Positions 18,365 to 29,107 of a DNA stretch of 64,000 nucleotides are shown piece after piece. Source of the stretch: Paenibacillus harenae (GTDB lineage Bacteria > Bacillota > Bacilli > Paenibacillales > Paenibacillaceae); the NCBI RefSeq assembly GCF_030812415.1, contig NZ_JAUSST010000010.1:1-64000 (forward strand), read 5' to 3'. The position numbers and the translations under genes were made by a program. Under the pieces are notes generated by a model, which saw only the letters and a list, made by a program, of their open reading frames with translations, was not told where the DNA came from and searched no databases. Positions within the stretch are counted from its first letter, which is position 1. Every line of letters begins with the position of its first letter.

Positions 18365-19303
18365 CTACTTCACCAGCAGCATGCGCTCCAAGGACAAACG
18401 GGCTTGATCCGCGATATGCGGCGGTACGTAGATCTGAGGCTGCATCGTCTCCAGCGCTTTGACGAGCTTCTTCAAATTGTTGACCTTCATGTTCGGGCAA
18501 ACCAAATATTTAGATGCAAAATGGAATGTTTTGCCCGGGCTATCCAGACGAAGCTGATATCCCGTTCCGTCTTCCGTGCCAACAATGAACTCTTGACAAT
18601 CCGATTCTTTGCAGTATTTAATGATTGCGGTTGTACTTCCGACGAAATCGCCAAGCTCCACGACTTCCGGGCGGCATTCCGGGTGAACGACGAACTGGGC
18701 GTTCGGATACTTCGCCTTCATCTCTTCAACATCCTTAACGGTAAGCATGTCATGGGTGTTGCAGTAGCCTTCCCAAATGATCATCTTTTTGTCCGTGTTC
18801 TGTTGCACGTAGTGACCAAGGTTTTTGTCCGGTACCCAAATGACTTCGTCTCCCTCAACCGAGTTGACGACCTTCACCGCATTCGCCGACGTACAGCAAA
18901 TGTCCGTCTCCGCCTTGATCTCGGCCGACGAGTTGATGTACGTAACGACCTTCGCGTTCGGATGCTGGGCCTTCAGCTTGCGCAATCCGTCCACGTTAAC
19001 CATGTCCGCCATCGGGCAGCCTGCACGTTCATCGGGAATGATGACCGTCTTGTTAGGAGCAAGAATCTTCGCGCTTTCTCCCATAAAATGAACCCCGCAA
19101 AATACGATGACTTCCGCATCGGTTTGCGCGGCCTTCTGTGCGAGCAGGAACGAATCGCCACGGAAATCGGCTACTTCCTGAATTTCGTCGCGCTGATAGT
19201 AATGAGCCAAAATAATGGCGTTACGTTCTTTCTTTAATTGCAACAGCCTCTCGCGCAGTTCCCGGTTTTGTTCCGCCTTGCGTTCCAGCGCTAATGCTTC
19301 CAC
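18365..19303 (-). CDS. nadA: Quinolinate synthase
   Basis: NadA condenses iminoaspartate with dihydroxyacetone phosphate to quinolinate using a 4Fe-4S cluster. I chose GTG 19303 because GGAGAGGA lies six to seven bases upstream; the upstream in-frame extension has no binding site and is unlike the family. This gives 312 residues. The family's cluster cysteines are visible in FCGVHFMGESAK (Cys69), HPECRPEV and LVCPNMKV. LAHYYQRDEIQ is the first substrate motif. It is the first gene of nadA-nadB-nadC-coaX. Confidence 0.94.
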   Translation of the reverse strand: MEALALERKAEQNRELRERLLQLKKERNAIILAHYYQRDEIQEVADFRGDSFLLAQKAAQTDAEVIVFCGVHFMGESAKILAPNKTVIIPDERAGCPMADMVNVDGLRKLKAQHPNAKVVTYINSSAEIKAETDICCTSANAVKVVNSVEGDEVIWVPDKNLGHYVQQNTDKKMIIWEGYCNTHDMLTVKDVEEMKAKYPNAQFVVHPECRPEVVELGDFVGSTTAIIKYCKESDCQEFIVGTEDGTGYQLRLDSPGKTFHFASKYLVCPNMKVNNLKKLVKALETMQPQIYVPPHIADQARLSLERMLLVK

Positions 19304-19449
19304 AGTGGATCCTCTCCTCTTATGAGGGATGGGCGTCGATTCCCATTCCGATATGCGGCAAATGCTACTTTGTGAATTGATGCACAAACTTAGAAAGTCG
19401 CTTGCCTATAGTTTAAACCAAAAGGGATAAATTCATTTGATTAAGATTT

Positions 19450-19478
19450 AATTTACACTTGGTAAATGGCTCTGTCAA
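19450..19478 (-). promoter_or_regulatory. nadA promoter with internal operator-like palindrome
   Basis: On the minus strand consensus TTGACA (19473-19478), a 17-base spacer and TAAATT (19450-19455) form the promoter. Within the spacer and reaching into the -10 box lies TTTAC-CAAGT-GTAAA (19452-19466), a perfect 5-base inverted repeat. Its position would let a repressor block RNA polymerase. The niacin repressor NiaR is the obvious candidate from family knowledge but was not matched to a consensus. Confidence 0.65.
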
Positions 19479-19560
19479 TGCGTAAACGCCTTTTTATAGA
19501 ACCATTTTTGAAATTATTCCAAATAAGTGCGGAAACGATGGAAAGAAGCCTATAAATAGC

Positions 19561-19595
19561 AAAAAGCTGCCCCTAAGAACACTTAGGGAACAGCC
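19561..19595 (-). terminator. Terminator of the BMP transporter operon
   Basis: On the minus strand GCTGTTCCCTAAG pairs with CTTAGGGGCAGC around TGTT and is followed by TTTTTGC. It lies 26 bases after the last permease gene and before the nadA promoter. Confidence 0.9.
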
Positions 19596-19620
19596 CTTCA
19601 ACGATCGAATTGAGGATCAA

Positions 19621-20583
19621 TTAACGTCTTGCCGGATCGTAAGGTTCGCCGAGCGCCGCAGGGGCATTCGAACGTCCGATGCCTCCGGCGAGAACGACAA
19701 GCGTCAGCACGTATGGCAGCATGTAGTAAAATTCGGCCGGAATTTGCTTCGAGAATTCGAATAGCTGAGCGAAATTGCGCAGCGCCTGCGCAAAGCCGAA
19801 GAACATCGCCGCTCCTACGACGCCAAGCGGATTCCACTTGCCGAATATAAGCGCCGCCAGGGCGATGAAACCTTGACCGGAAATCGTATTGTGGGCGAAG
19901 CTGCTTGTCGTCGTAAGCGTAATCGTCGCCCCGCCAAGCCCCGCTAATGCGCCGCTTAACATTACGCCGATGTAGCGATACTTCGTCACGTTGATGCCGA
20001 CCGTATCGGCAGAGCTTGGATGCTCGCCCACCGCGCGAAGACGCAGGCCAAACGGCGTACGGAACAGCACGAAATAGCTGATGCCCGCAAGGATGAGAGC
20101 AATATAAGTCGTCGGATACGAATTAAACAAGCCGTTGCCGATGATCGGAATGGACGATAGTCCTGGAATCGCCCACTTCTGGAATACGAAGTCCAGCATC
20201 GTCGTCTGTCCCGAGTCATTGTACAAGCTTCTAGTCAAATAGATGGCAAGGCCAAGTGCCAAGATGTTGATTACGACGCCGACGACCGTCTGGTCGGAGC
20301 GGAACGTTATGGTAGCAACGGCGTGCAAGAGCGAAAAAATTACTCCGTATATTGCCGCCGCCATAAGCCCAATCCATGGAGCGGATTGTTCCAATCCCGC
20401 CTGTATCGCATAATCGGTAACGACAGCTGCCGCGAATGCGCCAGACACCATAAGACCTTCAAGTCCGATATTAACGACGCCGGACCGTTCGGAGAACAAG
20501 CCGCCGAGTGCGGCGAAGATAAGCGCAGTCGAGAACACGAGCGTAATGTTGAGCAGCTGCCCCAGTACTTCAATAACGTTCAT
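19621..20583 (-). CDS. Nucleoside-type ABC importer, second permease (NupQ-like)
   Basis: This 320-residue inner-membrane protein belongs to the branched-chain-amino-acid/ribose type permease family. It has about eight hydrophobic segments and motifs such as GLEGLMVSGAF, VVGVVINILALG and GQGFIALAALIFGKWNPLG. In BMP-type nucleoside importers this is the second of two permeases. It overlaps nothing but directly abuts the upstream permease gene (stop and start adjacent at 20583/20584). It works with the neighbouring permease, ATPase and lipoprotein genes. Confidence 0.9.
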   Translation of the reverse strand: MNVIEVLGQLLNITLVFSTALIFAALGGLFSERSGVVNIGLEGLMVSGAFAAAVVTDYAIQAGLEQSAPWIGLMAAAIYGVIFSLLHAVATITFRSDQTVVGVVINILALGLAIYLTRSLYNDSGQTTMLDFVFQKWAIPGLSSIPIIGNGLFNSYPTTYIALILAGISYFVLFRTPFGLRLRAVGEHPSSADTVGINVTKYRYIGVMLSGALAGLGGATITLTTTSSFAHNTISGQGFIALAALIFGKWNPLGVVGAAMFFGFAQALRNFAQLFEFSKQIPAEFYYMLPYVLTLVVLAGGIGRSNAPAALGEPYDPARR

Positions 20584-21666
20584 CTACACCGCCTCCTTCC
20601 GTTTTTCCGCGCGCTTGCTCAGGAAAGGCTTCAAGAAAAACTTCACGATGCCATGCGAAGCAACGAAGAAGATAACCGAACCGATCACGATCCGTACGAT
20701 TTCCTGCGGCACGTCCGCGCCAAAGTTCATGCCGGCGGAGCCGTAGGACAAACCTCCGAACAAGATGGCGCCAAGCAGTACGCCTACCGGTGTATTACCG
20801 CCAAGCAGAGCAACAGCGATGCCGTCGAAGCCATAGCCCCATGTGGCGGCCATAACCGTCTGGTACCCGAAGACGCCCAATATTTCGAACACGCCGCCAA
20901 GACCGGCGAAGATGCCGCTAATGAACATCGACTTCACCAATGTGCCCTTGACGTTCATGCCGGCATATAGCGCCGCGTCAGGATTATGCCCGACAGCGCG
21001 AAGTTCAAAACCTTGCTTCGTCCGCCATAACAGCACATAGAACACGACCACGCAAATAATCGCAACAAAAGTGCCCCAGTGCATACGGGCGTTCCCCATC
21101 AGCCCGACGAGCCAATCCATCGACAACCTGGCTGAGTCATGCACGTCAGGTGTCTTCTGCTGGCCTTGCTGCACCAGAAACTTCGCCACGATAAAATTCG
21201 AGAGAAACAGAGCGATCCAGTTCAGCATAATCGACGATATAACTTCGTTCACGCCGCGCTTCGCTTTCAGATAACCGGCAATGCCCGCCCAGATGCCGCC
21301 GAACAAAGCACCCGTAATGACGGCAAGCGGAGCATGAAGATACCAAGGCAATTCCAGACCAACGCCGACGAGCGTCGCGCCGGTCATGCCCATCATGAAT
21401 TGTCCTTCAACACCGATATTGAATAAGCCGGTCCGGAAGGCGAACGCAACGGCAAGCCCCGTAAAGATAAGCGGCGTAATTGCGCGAATCGCCTCACCGA
21501 TATCGTACGGACTGCCGAATAACATCTGAACAAGAGAGGTATACGCCAATATCGGATCATAGCCGCCCGCAAGCATCACAATCGCTCCGAATAATAAGCC
21601 AAGCACGATAGCGGCAAGCGGAATACCGACCGATGATTTGACGAAAATCTTTTTGAATGTGTCCAC
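20584..21666 (-). CDS. Nucleoside-type ABC importer, first permease (NupP-like)
   Basis: This 360-residue membrane protein has about eight to nine hydrophobic segments and the family motifs FNIGVEGQFMMG, GVNEVISSIMLNWIALFLSNF and GFDGIAVALLGGNTPVGV. It is longer than its partner because of an N-terminal extension with an extra membrane segment, as usual for this subunit. The gene is six bases downstream of the ATPase gene. Guanosine or related nucleosides are the likely cargo by homology to the B. subtilis NupNOPQ system. Confidence 0.9.
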   Translation of the reverse strand: MDTFKKIFVKSSVGIPLAAIVLGLLFGAIVMLAGGYDPILAYTSLVQMLFGSPYDIGEAIRAITPLIFTGLAVAFAFRTGLFNIGVEGQFMMGMTGATLVGVGLELPWYLHAPLAVITGALFGGIWAGIAGYLKAKRGVNEVISSIMLNWIALFLSNFIVAKFLVQQGQQKTPDVHDSARLSMDWLVGLMGNARMHWGTFVAIICVVVFYVLLWRTKQGFELRAVGHNPDAALYAGMNVKGTLVKSMFISGIFAGLGGVFEILGVFGYQTVMAATWGYGFDGIAVALLGGNTPVGVLLGAILFGGLSYGSAGMNFGADVPQEIVRIVIGSVIFFVASHGIVKFFLKPFLSKRAEKRKEAV

Positions 21667-21672
21667 TTTAGG

Positions 21673-23217
21673 CTACCCCCTCTTCTCCAGATGGCTTCGT
21701 TCGGGCCGGTTGCCGGCCATCATAAGGCCGAGCTGCTGATCGTCGCGATGAACCGCATCGACCTCGCCCATAATGGCGCCTTCATACATGACGGCTATCC
21801 GGTCGGATAGCGAGTAAAGCTCATCCAGCTCGAAGGAAACAAGCAGAATCGCTTTTCCTTGGTTGCGGGCTTCAACCAGTCGTTTATGCACATATTCAAT
21901 GGCCCCGATATCGAGCCCCCTCGTCGGTTGTACCGCAATGAGCAGATCGGGATCGCTATGAAGCTCCCTGGCAATAATCGCCTTCTGCTGATTGCCTCCC
22001 GACAACGCGCGAGCATGCGTATGTATGCCCGACGTACGGACGTCGAATTCATCGACCAGCTTCGTTGCCAGCTTGTCCATTGCTCCATAGTCAATGAACA
22101 CGCCGCGACCGAACTCCGGCTCGAAGTAACTTCCAAGAATCATATTTTCGCTAAGCGTGAAATCGAGCACGAGTCCGTGCTTATGCCGGTCCTCCGGAAT
22201 ATGTCCAACGCCTGCGAGCGATACCTTCCGAGGCGACTTATTCGTTAAGTCCCGATCGTTCAGCTTCACGCTGCCGCCGCTTACTTGACGCATGCCGGTA
22301 ATGGCATAGATCAACTCGCTCTGACCATTGCCGTCAACGCCGGCAATGCCTACAATCTCGCCAGCTCGAACATTGAAGCTGACACCGTTTAACACTTGCT
22401 TGCCCTGCTCGCCCTTCATTTGCAGCGAGTCTACCGAAAGCACAGTCTTACCTGGTTCGTTCTTCGTCTTCTCCACCTGGAACGATACATCTCTGCCAAC
22501 CATCAGCTCGGCAAGCTTGCGCTCGTCCGTCTCCGACGTACTGACTGTACGCACTACCTTGCCGCGGCGAATGACGGTAACCGTATCGGCTAGCGCCATA
22601 ACTTCCTTCAGCTTATGCGTAATAATGATGATCGATTTGCCTTCGGCAGCCAAATTACGAATGATCTCAATCAGTTCTTCGATTTCCTGCACCGTAAGCA
22701 CAGCCGTCGGCTCGTCGAAAATAACGATCTCCGCGCCCCGGTACAGCGTCTTCAGTATTTCAACCCGCTGCTGCATGCCAACGGTAATATCTTTAATCCG
22801 CACTTGCGGATCTACTTTCAAACCATAGCGTTCGGATATGTCCCGAACCTTCTCATTCGCTAGCTTATAGTTAATGCTCAAGCCTTTCTTCGGCTCATTG
22901 CCAAGCACGATGTTCTCCGCCACCGTAAACGGCTGAACAAGCTTAAAGTGCTGATGCACCATGCCTATGCCAAGCTCAATCGCTTTGGCCGCTCCATCGA
23001 TAACCGTTTTCTCGCCGTTCACGTAAATCTCGCCTTCATCCGGCTGATACAGCCCAAACAAGATGTTCATGAGTGTCGATTTACCTGCGCCATTCTCGCC
23101 TAGCAGCGCATGTATCTCACCTTTTTTGAGCTCAAAATCGATCGAATCGTTGGCCACTAGCCCAGGAAATCGTTTCGTTATTCCTTTTAACTGTACAGCC
23201 GCCAAGTTCCGGTCCAT
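21673..23217 (-). CDS. Nucleoside-type ABC importer ATPase with two nucleotide-binding domains (NupO-like)
   Basis: This ATPase has two ABC domains in one chain of 514 residues. The first domain has Walker A GENGAGKST, the signature VGMQQRVEI and Walker B IVIFDEPTAVL. The second has a degenerate Walker A-like GVDGNGQSE, signature LSGGNQQKAI and LLIAVQPTRGLD with the usual loss of the catalytic Glu, so only the first site is likely fully active. I chose ATG 23217 (GGGGAGA upstream) over a GTG at 23265 that lacks a ribosome site. It lies between the lipoprotein and permease genes. Confidence 0.92.
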   Translation of the reverse strand: MDRNLAAVQLKGITKRFPGLVANDSIDFELKKGEIHALLGENGAGKSTLMNILFGLYQPDEGEIYVNGEKTVIDGAAKAIELGIGMVHQHFKLVQPFTVAENIVLGNEPKKGLSINYKLANEKVRDISERYGLKVDPQVRIKDITVGMQQRVEILKTLYRGAEIVIFDEPTAVLTVQEIEELIEIIRNLAAEGKSIIIITHKLKEVMALADTVTVIRRGKVVRTVSTSETDERKLAELMVGRDVSFQVEKTKNEPGKTVLSVDSLQMKGEQGKQVLNGVSFNVRAGEIVGIAGVDGNGQSELIYAITGMRQVSGGSVKLNDRDLTNKSPRKVSLAGVGHIPEDRHKHGLVLDFTLSENMILGSYFEPEFGRGVFIDYGAMDKLATKLVDEFDVRTSGIHTHARALSGGNQQKAIIARELHSDPDLLIAVQPTRGLDIGAIEYVHKRLVEARNQGKAILLVSFELDELYSLSDRIAVMYEGAIMGEVDAVHRDDQQLGLMMAGNRPERSHLEKRG

Positions 23218-23270
23218 TCCTTCATCATCTCCCCGGTCAATTACCGTATTGAGTGCTATCTTCACTTAAC

Positions 23271-23301
23271 AAAAGACAAGACCGGCCCAGAAGCCGGTCT
23301 T
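23271..23301 (-). terminator. Partial terminator between lipoprotein and ATPase genes
   Basis: On the minus strand AAGACCGGC pairs with GCCGGTCTT, followed by GTCTTTTGTT. It sits between the binding-protein gene and the ATPase gene. It probably lowers, rather than stops, read-through, giving more binding protein than transporter. Confidence 0.75.
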
Positions 23302-23343
23302 ATGTCCCTACTTTCCATTACTGCACTTGCAGTTGTTCGTTTA

Positions 23344-24411
23344 TTATGCAGCCGGCTCAACTGGTACCGTGATTTCGCCGTCGATAATTTTTTGTTTGAA
23401 TTCCTCTACTTGCTTGAGGACATCCTCAGGAAGGTTTTTGTTCGTCTCTGGCAAGCCAACGCCATTATCCTTAAGTCCAAGCTCTTGCGTTGTACCGCCA
23501 GCGAATGTGCCGTTGATCAAATCTTGGGAAATTTTGAATACGGCAGCTTCAACGCCCTTCATCATGGAAGTAAGCGTGACTTCATCGCCGAATTCAAGCG
23601 ATTGGTCCTTATCGACGCCGATTACCCAAACATCGTCGCCTGCATTTTTGCGAGCTTTCGCTTCATTGAATACGCCATTGCCCGTTGCGCCTGCTGCATG
23701 GAAAATAATATCAATGCCTTTGTCGTACATCGTTGCCGCGGCAATCTTGCCAAGGTCTGGCTTGCCGAATTCACCCGTGTAATTCACGTCTACAACGATT
23801 TCCGGTTTAACAGCCGCTACGCCAGCCTTGAAACCGGCTTCGAACTTCTTGATAACCGGAATTTCCATGCCGCCTACGAATCCGATCTTGCCTGTTTTCG
23901 TCATAAGGCCGGCAACAACGCCAACAAGGAACGAGCCTTCGTTCTCGGCGAACGTAATGGAAGCTACGTTAGGGGCTTCAATTACGCTGTCGATAACAGC
24001 GAGGTTAGCTTCAGGATTCTCGCTAGCTACTTTCGACAAAGCATCGTTGAACAAGAAACCGATACCCCAAGTGAGATTGTAACCGTCCTTCACGAACTTA
24101 TTCAAGTTCGGCTCCATGTCGGCGTCGCCTTTGCTCTCTAAGTATTTCGTCGCTGCGCCGGTTTTTGCCGTCAAATCCTCTAACGCTTCCCACGCGCTTT
24201 GGTTAAACGATTTGTCGTGAACGCCGCCAACGTCGGTAACCATACCGATCTTGAAATCTTTACCGCTGCCGTCCGATTTCACTTCCTCTTCTTTGGCGCC
24301 TTCGTTGTTGCCGCCAGCTGCACCCTCGTTATTGGTCTTGGCTCCGCAGGCCGATAACACAAGCGTTGCAGCAATAATAAGCATAAGCATTGTACTAAGT
24401 GTTTTCTTCAT
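23344..24411 (-). CDS. BMP-family nucleoside-binding lipoprotein (PnrA/NupN-like)
   Basis: This 355-residue protein is the extracellular binding component of the importer. It starts at ATG 24411 with a GAGGGAGAG upstream. A lipoprotein signal peptide ends in LSACG with Cys22 or so as the lipid site. An Asn/Glu-rich linker (residues 23-45) precedes the BMP domain, recognisable by KIGMVTDVGGVHDKSFNQSAWE and DIIFHAAGATGNGVF. It is the first gene of the four-gene operon. Confidence 0.93.
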   Translation of the reverse strand: MKKTLSTMLMLIIAATLVLSACGAKTNNEGAAGGNNEGAKEEEVKSDGSGKDFKIGMVTDVGGVHDKSFNQSAWEALEDLTAKTGAATKYLESKGDADMEPNLNKFVKDGYNLTWGIGFLFNDALSKVASENPEANLAVIDSVIEAPNVASITFAENEGSFLVGVVAGLMTKTGKIGFVGGMEIPVIKKFEAGFKAGVAAVKPEIVVDVNYTGEFGKPDLGKIAAATMYDKGIDIIFHAAGATGNGVFNEAKARKNAGDDVWVIGVDKDQSLEFGDEVTLTSMMKGVEAAVFKISQDLINGTFAGGTTQELGLKDNGVGLPETNKNLPEDVLKQVEEFKQKIIDGEITVPVEPAA

Positions 24412-24499
24412 ACTTTTTCTCTCCCTCGCACCTGATTTGGCAATACCTCGCAACCCCGTTTACTTCTTTATTCTTGCTGTTTTTGGCCGCTATTATTTC

Positions 24500-24527
24500 A
24501 TTATAGTTACAAAAAAATAAACGTCAA
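24500..24527 (-). promoter_or_regulatory. Promoter of the BMP transporter operon
   Basis: On the minus strand TTGACG (24522-24527), a 16-base T-rich spacer and consensus TATAAT (24500-24505) form a sigma-A promoter about 85 bases before the lipoprotein start codon. Confidence 0.7.
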
Positions 24528-24574
24528 CGATTTAATGTTAGGTTTCGTAACATAAAATCAAAGGAGACGCTTTC

Positions 24575-24594
24575 ATGTAACAATAATGTTACAT
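24575..24594. repeat. Perfect inverted repeat upstream of the BMP operon promoter
   Basis: ATGTAAC and GTTACAT arms flank AATAAT. The element lies about 48 bases upstream of the -35 box, in a 530-base gap (24412-24941) that otherwise holds only the promoter and the ftsH terminator. It could be an activator or repressor site; the protein is unknown. Confidence 0.45.
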
Positions 24595-24868
24595 ATCGAC
24601 CGGAAGATGTGATTCCTAGGTTAGTTATTGCTGATATTTGTTAAAGAATCACATCCCTAATTATAGGCTATTTCCGAACATTAGTAAACAAGCATAAACG
24701 GCTTAAGCCGCCCTATAACGAGGCTAACGTTCCGTATTTTCTGATGTCGTTAAGGATGTAACGTCGTCGATAAACGGTATGCGGTGATATATGGGCATTC
24801 ATGTAAGCGGAAACCTTATACTCCTATATTTTGAGAAGAAACGATTCCGGCGTCCTGTGCCATAAAAT

Positions 24869-24908
24869 AAACGGCAGACCGGAGACAATCGTCTCTGGTC
24901 TGCCGTTT
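24869..24908 (-). terminator. Terminator after ftsH
   Basis: On the minus strand AAACGGCAGACCAGAGAC and GTCTCCGGTCTGCCGTTT form an almost perfect 18-bp stem around GATT, followed by ATTTTATGG. It lies 33 bases after the ftsH stop and could work in both directions. Confidence 0.85.
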
Positions 24909-24941
24909 AAGGCCTCCGTCCGTTAAGGGACGCCAAGCTTA

Positions 24942-26954
<2,013 letters not shown>

Positions 26955-26982
26955 CCCCAACCTCCTCTCAGGCGCTTAAAAT

Positions 26983-27012
26983 ATTTTACCATAGCATGAC
27001 TTTCCATAACAA
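26983..27012 (-). promoter_or_regulatory. Probable ftsH promoter
   Basis: On the minus strand TTGTTA (27007-27012), an 18-base spacer and TAAAAT (26983-26988) lie in the short gap between hpt and ftsH. This would give ftsH its own transcription start in addition to read-through. Confidence 0.45.
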
Positions 27013-27053
27013 TAGAGGCAAGATGGAGAGGGCATGTACGGTTAATTGCGTGT

Positions 27054-27593
27054 TTACTTTTCATAAACCTCAGGTTTAAGGACACCGATATACGGAAGAT
27101 TCCGATATTTCTCAGCGTAATCCAGGCCATACCCGACAACGAACGCATCCGGCAGCGTGAAGCCTTTGTAGTCCGCCTCGAGATCGACGGTACGTCGCGC
27201 CGGCTTGTCAAAGAGCGTAACGATCGTAACCGACTTCGCGTTGCGCCGCTCAAGCACATCGATCAAGTAGCTAAGCGTCAGGCCGCTGTCGATAATGTCT
27301 TCCACGATCAATACGTCGCGACCTTCGACCGAAACATCAAGATCTTTAATAATCTTGACGACGCCCGACGACTTCGTCGATTGTCCATAGCTCGATACGG
27401 CCATGAAATCAATCTCCAGCGGCACATCGATTTCCTTAACGAGGTCCGACATAAAAATAAATGCGCCCTTAAGAACGCAAATAATAAGCGGATTGCGCCC
27501 CTCGAAATCCCGGGTCAGCGTCTCGCCAAGCTCCTTTACCTTTGCCTGAATCTGTTCTGCATTATAAAGCACTTCCTGAATGTCGTTACGCAA
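27054..27593 (-). CDS. hpt: Hypoxanthine phosphoribosyltransferase
   Basis: This purine salvage enzyme joins hypoxanthine or guanine to PRPP. The 179-residue protein has the PRPP motif [14 protein letters not shown] (about 93-106), the loop [11 protein letters not shown] and the base-pocket [13 protein letters not shown]. The start is a TTG at 27593 with AGGGGGA eight bases upstream. It sits between tilS and ftsH, the conserved Bacilli order. Confidence 0.96.
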   Translation of the reverse strand: MRNDIQEVLYNAEQIQAKVKELGETLTRDFEGRNPLIICVLKGAFIFMSDLVKEIDVPLEIDFMAVSSYGQSTKSSGVVKIIKDLDVSVEGRDVLIVEDIIDSGLTLSYLIDVLERRNAKSVTIVTLFDKPARRTVDLEADYKGFTLPDAFVVGYGLDYAEKYRNLPYIGVLKPEVYEK

Positions 27594-27651
27594 AATACGG
27601 ATCCCCCTACGCCTTAACTATGTTTATGAGTGTACCAGTGCGTCTTATTCG

Positions 27652-29064
27652 TTAACCGCGGGTCGCCCTAATGAACAGCACATCTTGCGTATCACGCACC
27701 GTAAGCGCATGAGCGGATCGCCGTATACCGGGTATCCATAGCAATCGTCCTGCCGCATCGAACAGCAGCGGATAAAGTTGTCGCTCCGACGGAGCAAGCT
27801 TCTCGTCAACGAACATATCTTGCACTTTTTTCGAACCATTTAATCCTAAAACTTGAATTCTGTCGCCGGGACGACGGTTGCGCAAAGTGAGCGGATAAGC
27901 AAGCTGCGCCAGATCGAAGCAAGCCTCATACCTCGAAGCCGGCTTTCGGCTGTCGATACTTCGAATACGATCGAATTGAAAGCTCCAGCCCGAGACGGAA
28001 TCGATATCCGATGCAGTCTCGTTCACCTCGAAGCTGTATTCGTCAGCAGGACGCCCATGCGACTGCTGCGAAGCTTGAACGAAACGAAGACTATCGTATT
28101 CCCTCATGCACCTAACCCCTGCACCCGCATCCATTCGCCAAGTGCTAGGAGCGTGCTCCGCCGCGGCAAGCCGCATCGTTTCCACTTGTTCGAAGGATAT
28201 GTTTTCCGTGCCCGTTGAAAGATACCTTAATATTAGTTTAATCAATCTCCTTTGTAAAGCGACGTGAAAGCCGCGTAAATCGGCACAGCTTACCGCATAT
28301 TCTCCCTCGGAGACCGTGACAATCTGCGAAAAAAGCGATGCCGTCTGCTGTTCTATCCACTCGTCCTCCGCCCCGGCCACATCGGCGAGCCGTTGCAGCG
28401 ATTGAGGAAGCTGGGGATTGAACTGCGTGAGGTAAGGCAAAATATCCAGACGTATTTGATTACGAAAATAAGTGCGTTTGTCGTTGCTGCTGTCCATGCA
28501 ATAGGGTATGTCGTGCTCATCGCAGTAACGAACAATGTCTGACTTGTTCATACGCAGCATCGGCCGAATAAGTTCCACGTTTTTTTCGCGGCGTTTCGAG
28601 ACCATTCCCGCTAGGCCCGTTAAGCCCGTTCCTCGCAGCAAACGCATAAGCACGGTCTCCGCCTGATCGTCGGCATGATGCGCAAGCGCGATGCGCGTCG
28701 CCCCGAAGCGCGACGCGGCCTCGTACAAAAACGCGTATCGCCGCTCCCGCGACGCCGCTTGTCCGTTCATGCGCGTTTCTTCTATATAGGCTGGCATATC
28801 GAGCGTGATCGCCTCGAACGGCACGCCTAATTGCGCGGCATAATCCCGTACGACGGCAAGCTCCCGCTTCGATTCTTCAACACGGAAGCCATGATTCACA
28901 TGAGCGACGCTGACGCTCAGCTTGCCAGCTTTCATGAGAGACGACAGCATATGCAGCAGCGCCATCGAATCCGGACCGCCGGATACGGCTGCGACGATGC
29001 GGTCGCCTTCGCTCCATAGCTGCCGCTCGGCTGCCGCCCTCTCTAATTCCTGTTGCAAATTCAT
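27652..29064 (-). CDS. tilS: tRNA(Ile)-lysidine synthetase
   Basis: TilS attaches lysine to C34 of the AUA-reading tRNA-Ile, so it is essential. The 470-residue protein starts at ATG 29064 (GGAGG eleven bases upstream); a longer in-frame extension has no support. The ATP pyrophosphatase P-loop VSGGPDS is at about residues 24-30, followed by LAHHADDQAETVLMRLLRG. The C-terminal lysine-tRNA synthetase-like domain includes LTLRNRRPGDRI and KVQDMFVDEKL. It lies between the kinase gene and hpt. Confidence 0.95.
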   Translation of the reverse strand: MNLQQELERAAAERQLWSEGDRIVAAVSGGPDSMALLHMLSSLMKAGKLSVSVAHVNHGFRVEESKRELAVVRDYAAQLGVPFEAITLDMPAYIEETRMNGQAASRERRYAFLYEAASRFGATRIALAHHADDQAETVLMRLLRGTGLTGLAGMVSKRREKNVELIRPMLRMNKSDIVRYCDEHDIPYCMDSSNDKRTYFRNQIRLDILPYLTQFNPQLPQSLQRLADVAGAEDEWIEQQTASLFSQIVTVSEGEYAVSCADLRGFHVALQRRLIKLILRYLSTGTENISFEQVETMRLAAAEHAPSTWRMDAGAGVRCMREYDSLRFVQASQQSHGRPADEYSFEVNETASDIDSVSGWSFQFDRIRSIDSRKPASRYEACFDLAQLAYPLTLRNRRPGDRIQVLGLNGSKKVQDMFVDEKLAPSERQLYPLLFDAAGRLLWIPGIRRSAHALTVRDTQDVLFIRATRG

Positions 29065-29107
29065 AAGTAATGCTGCCTCCGTTTCTGTTGACGCATACGG
29101 TCCATCG

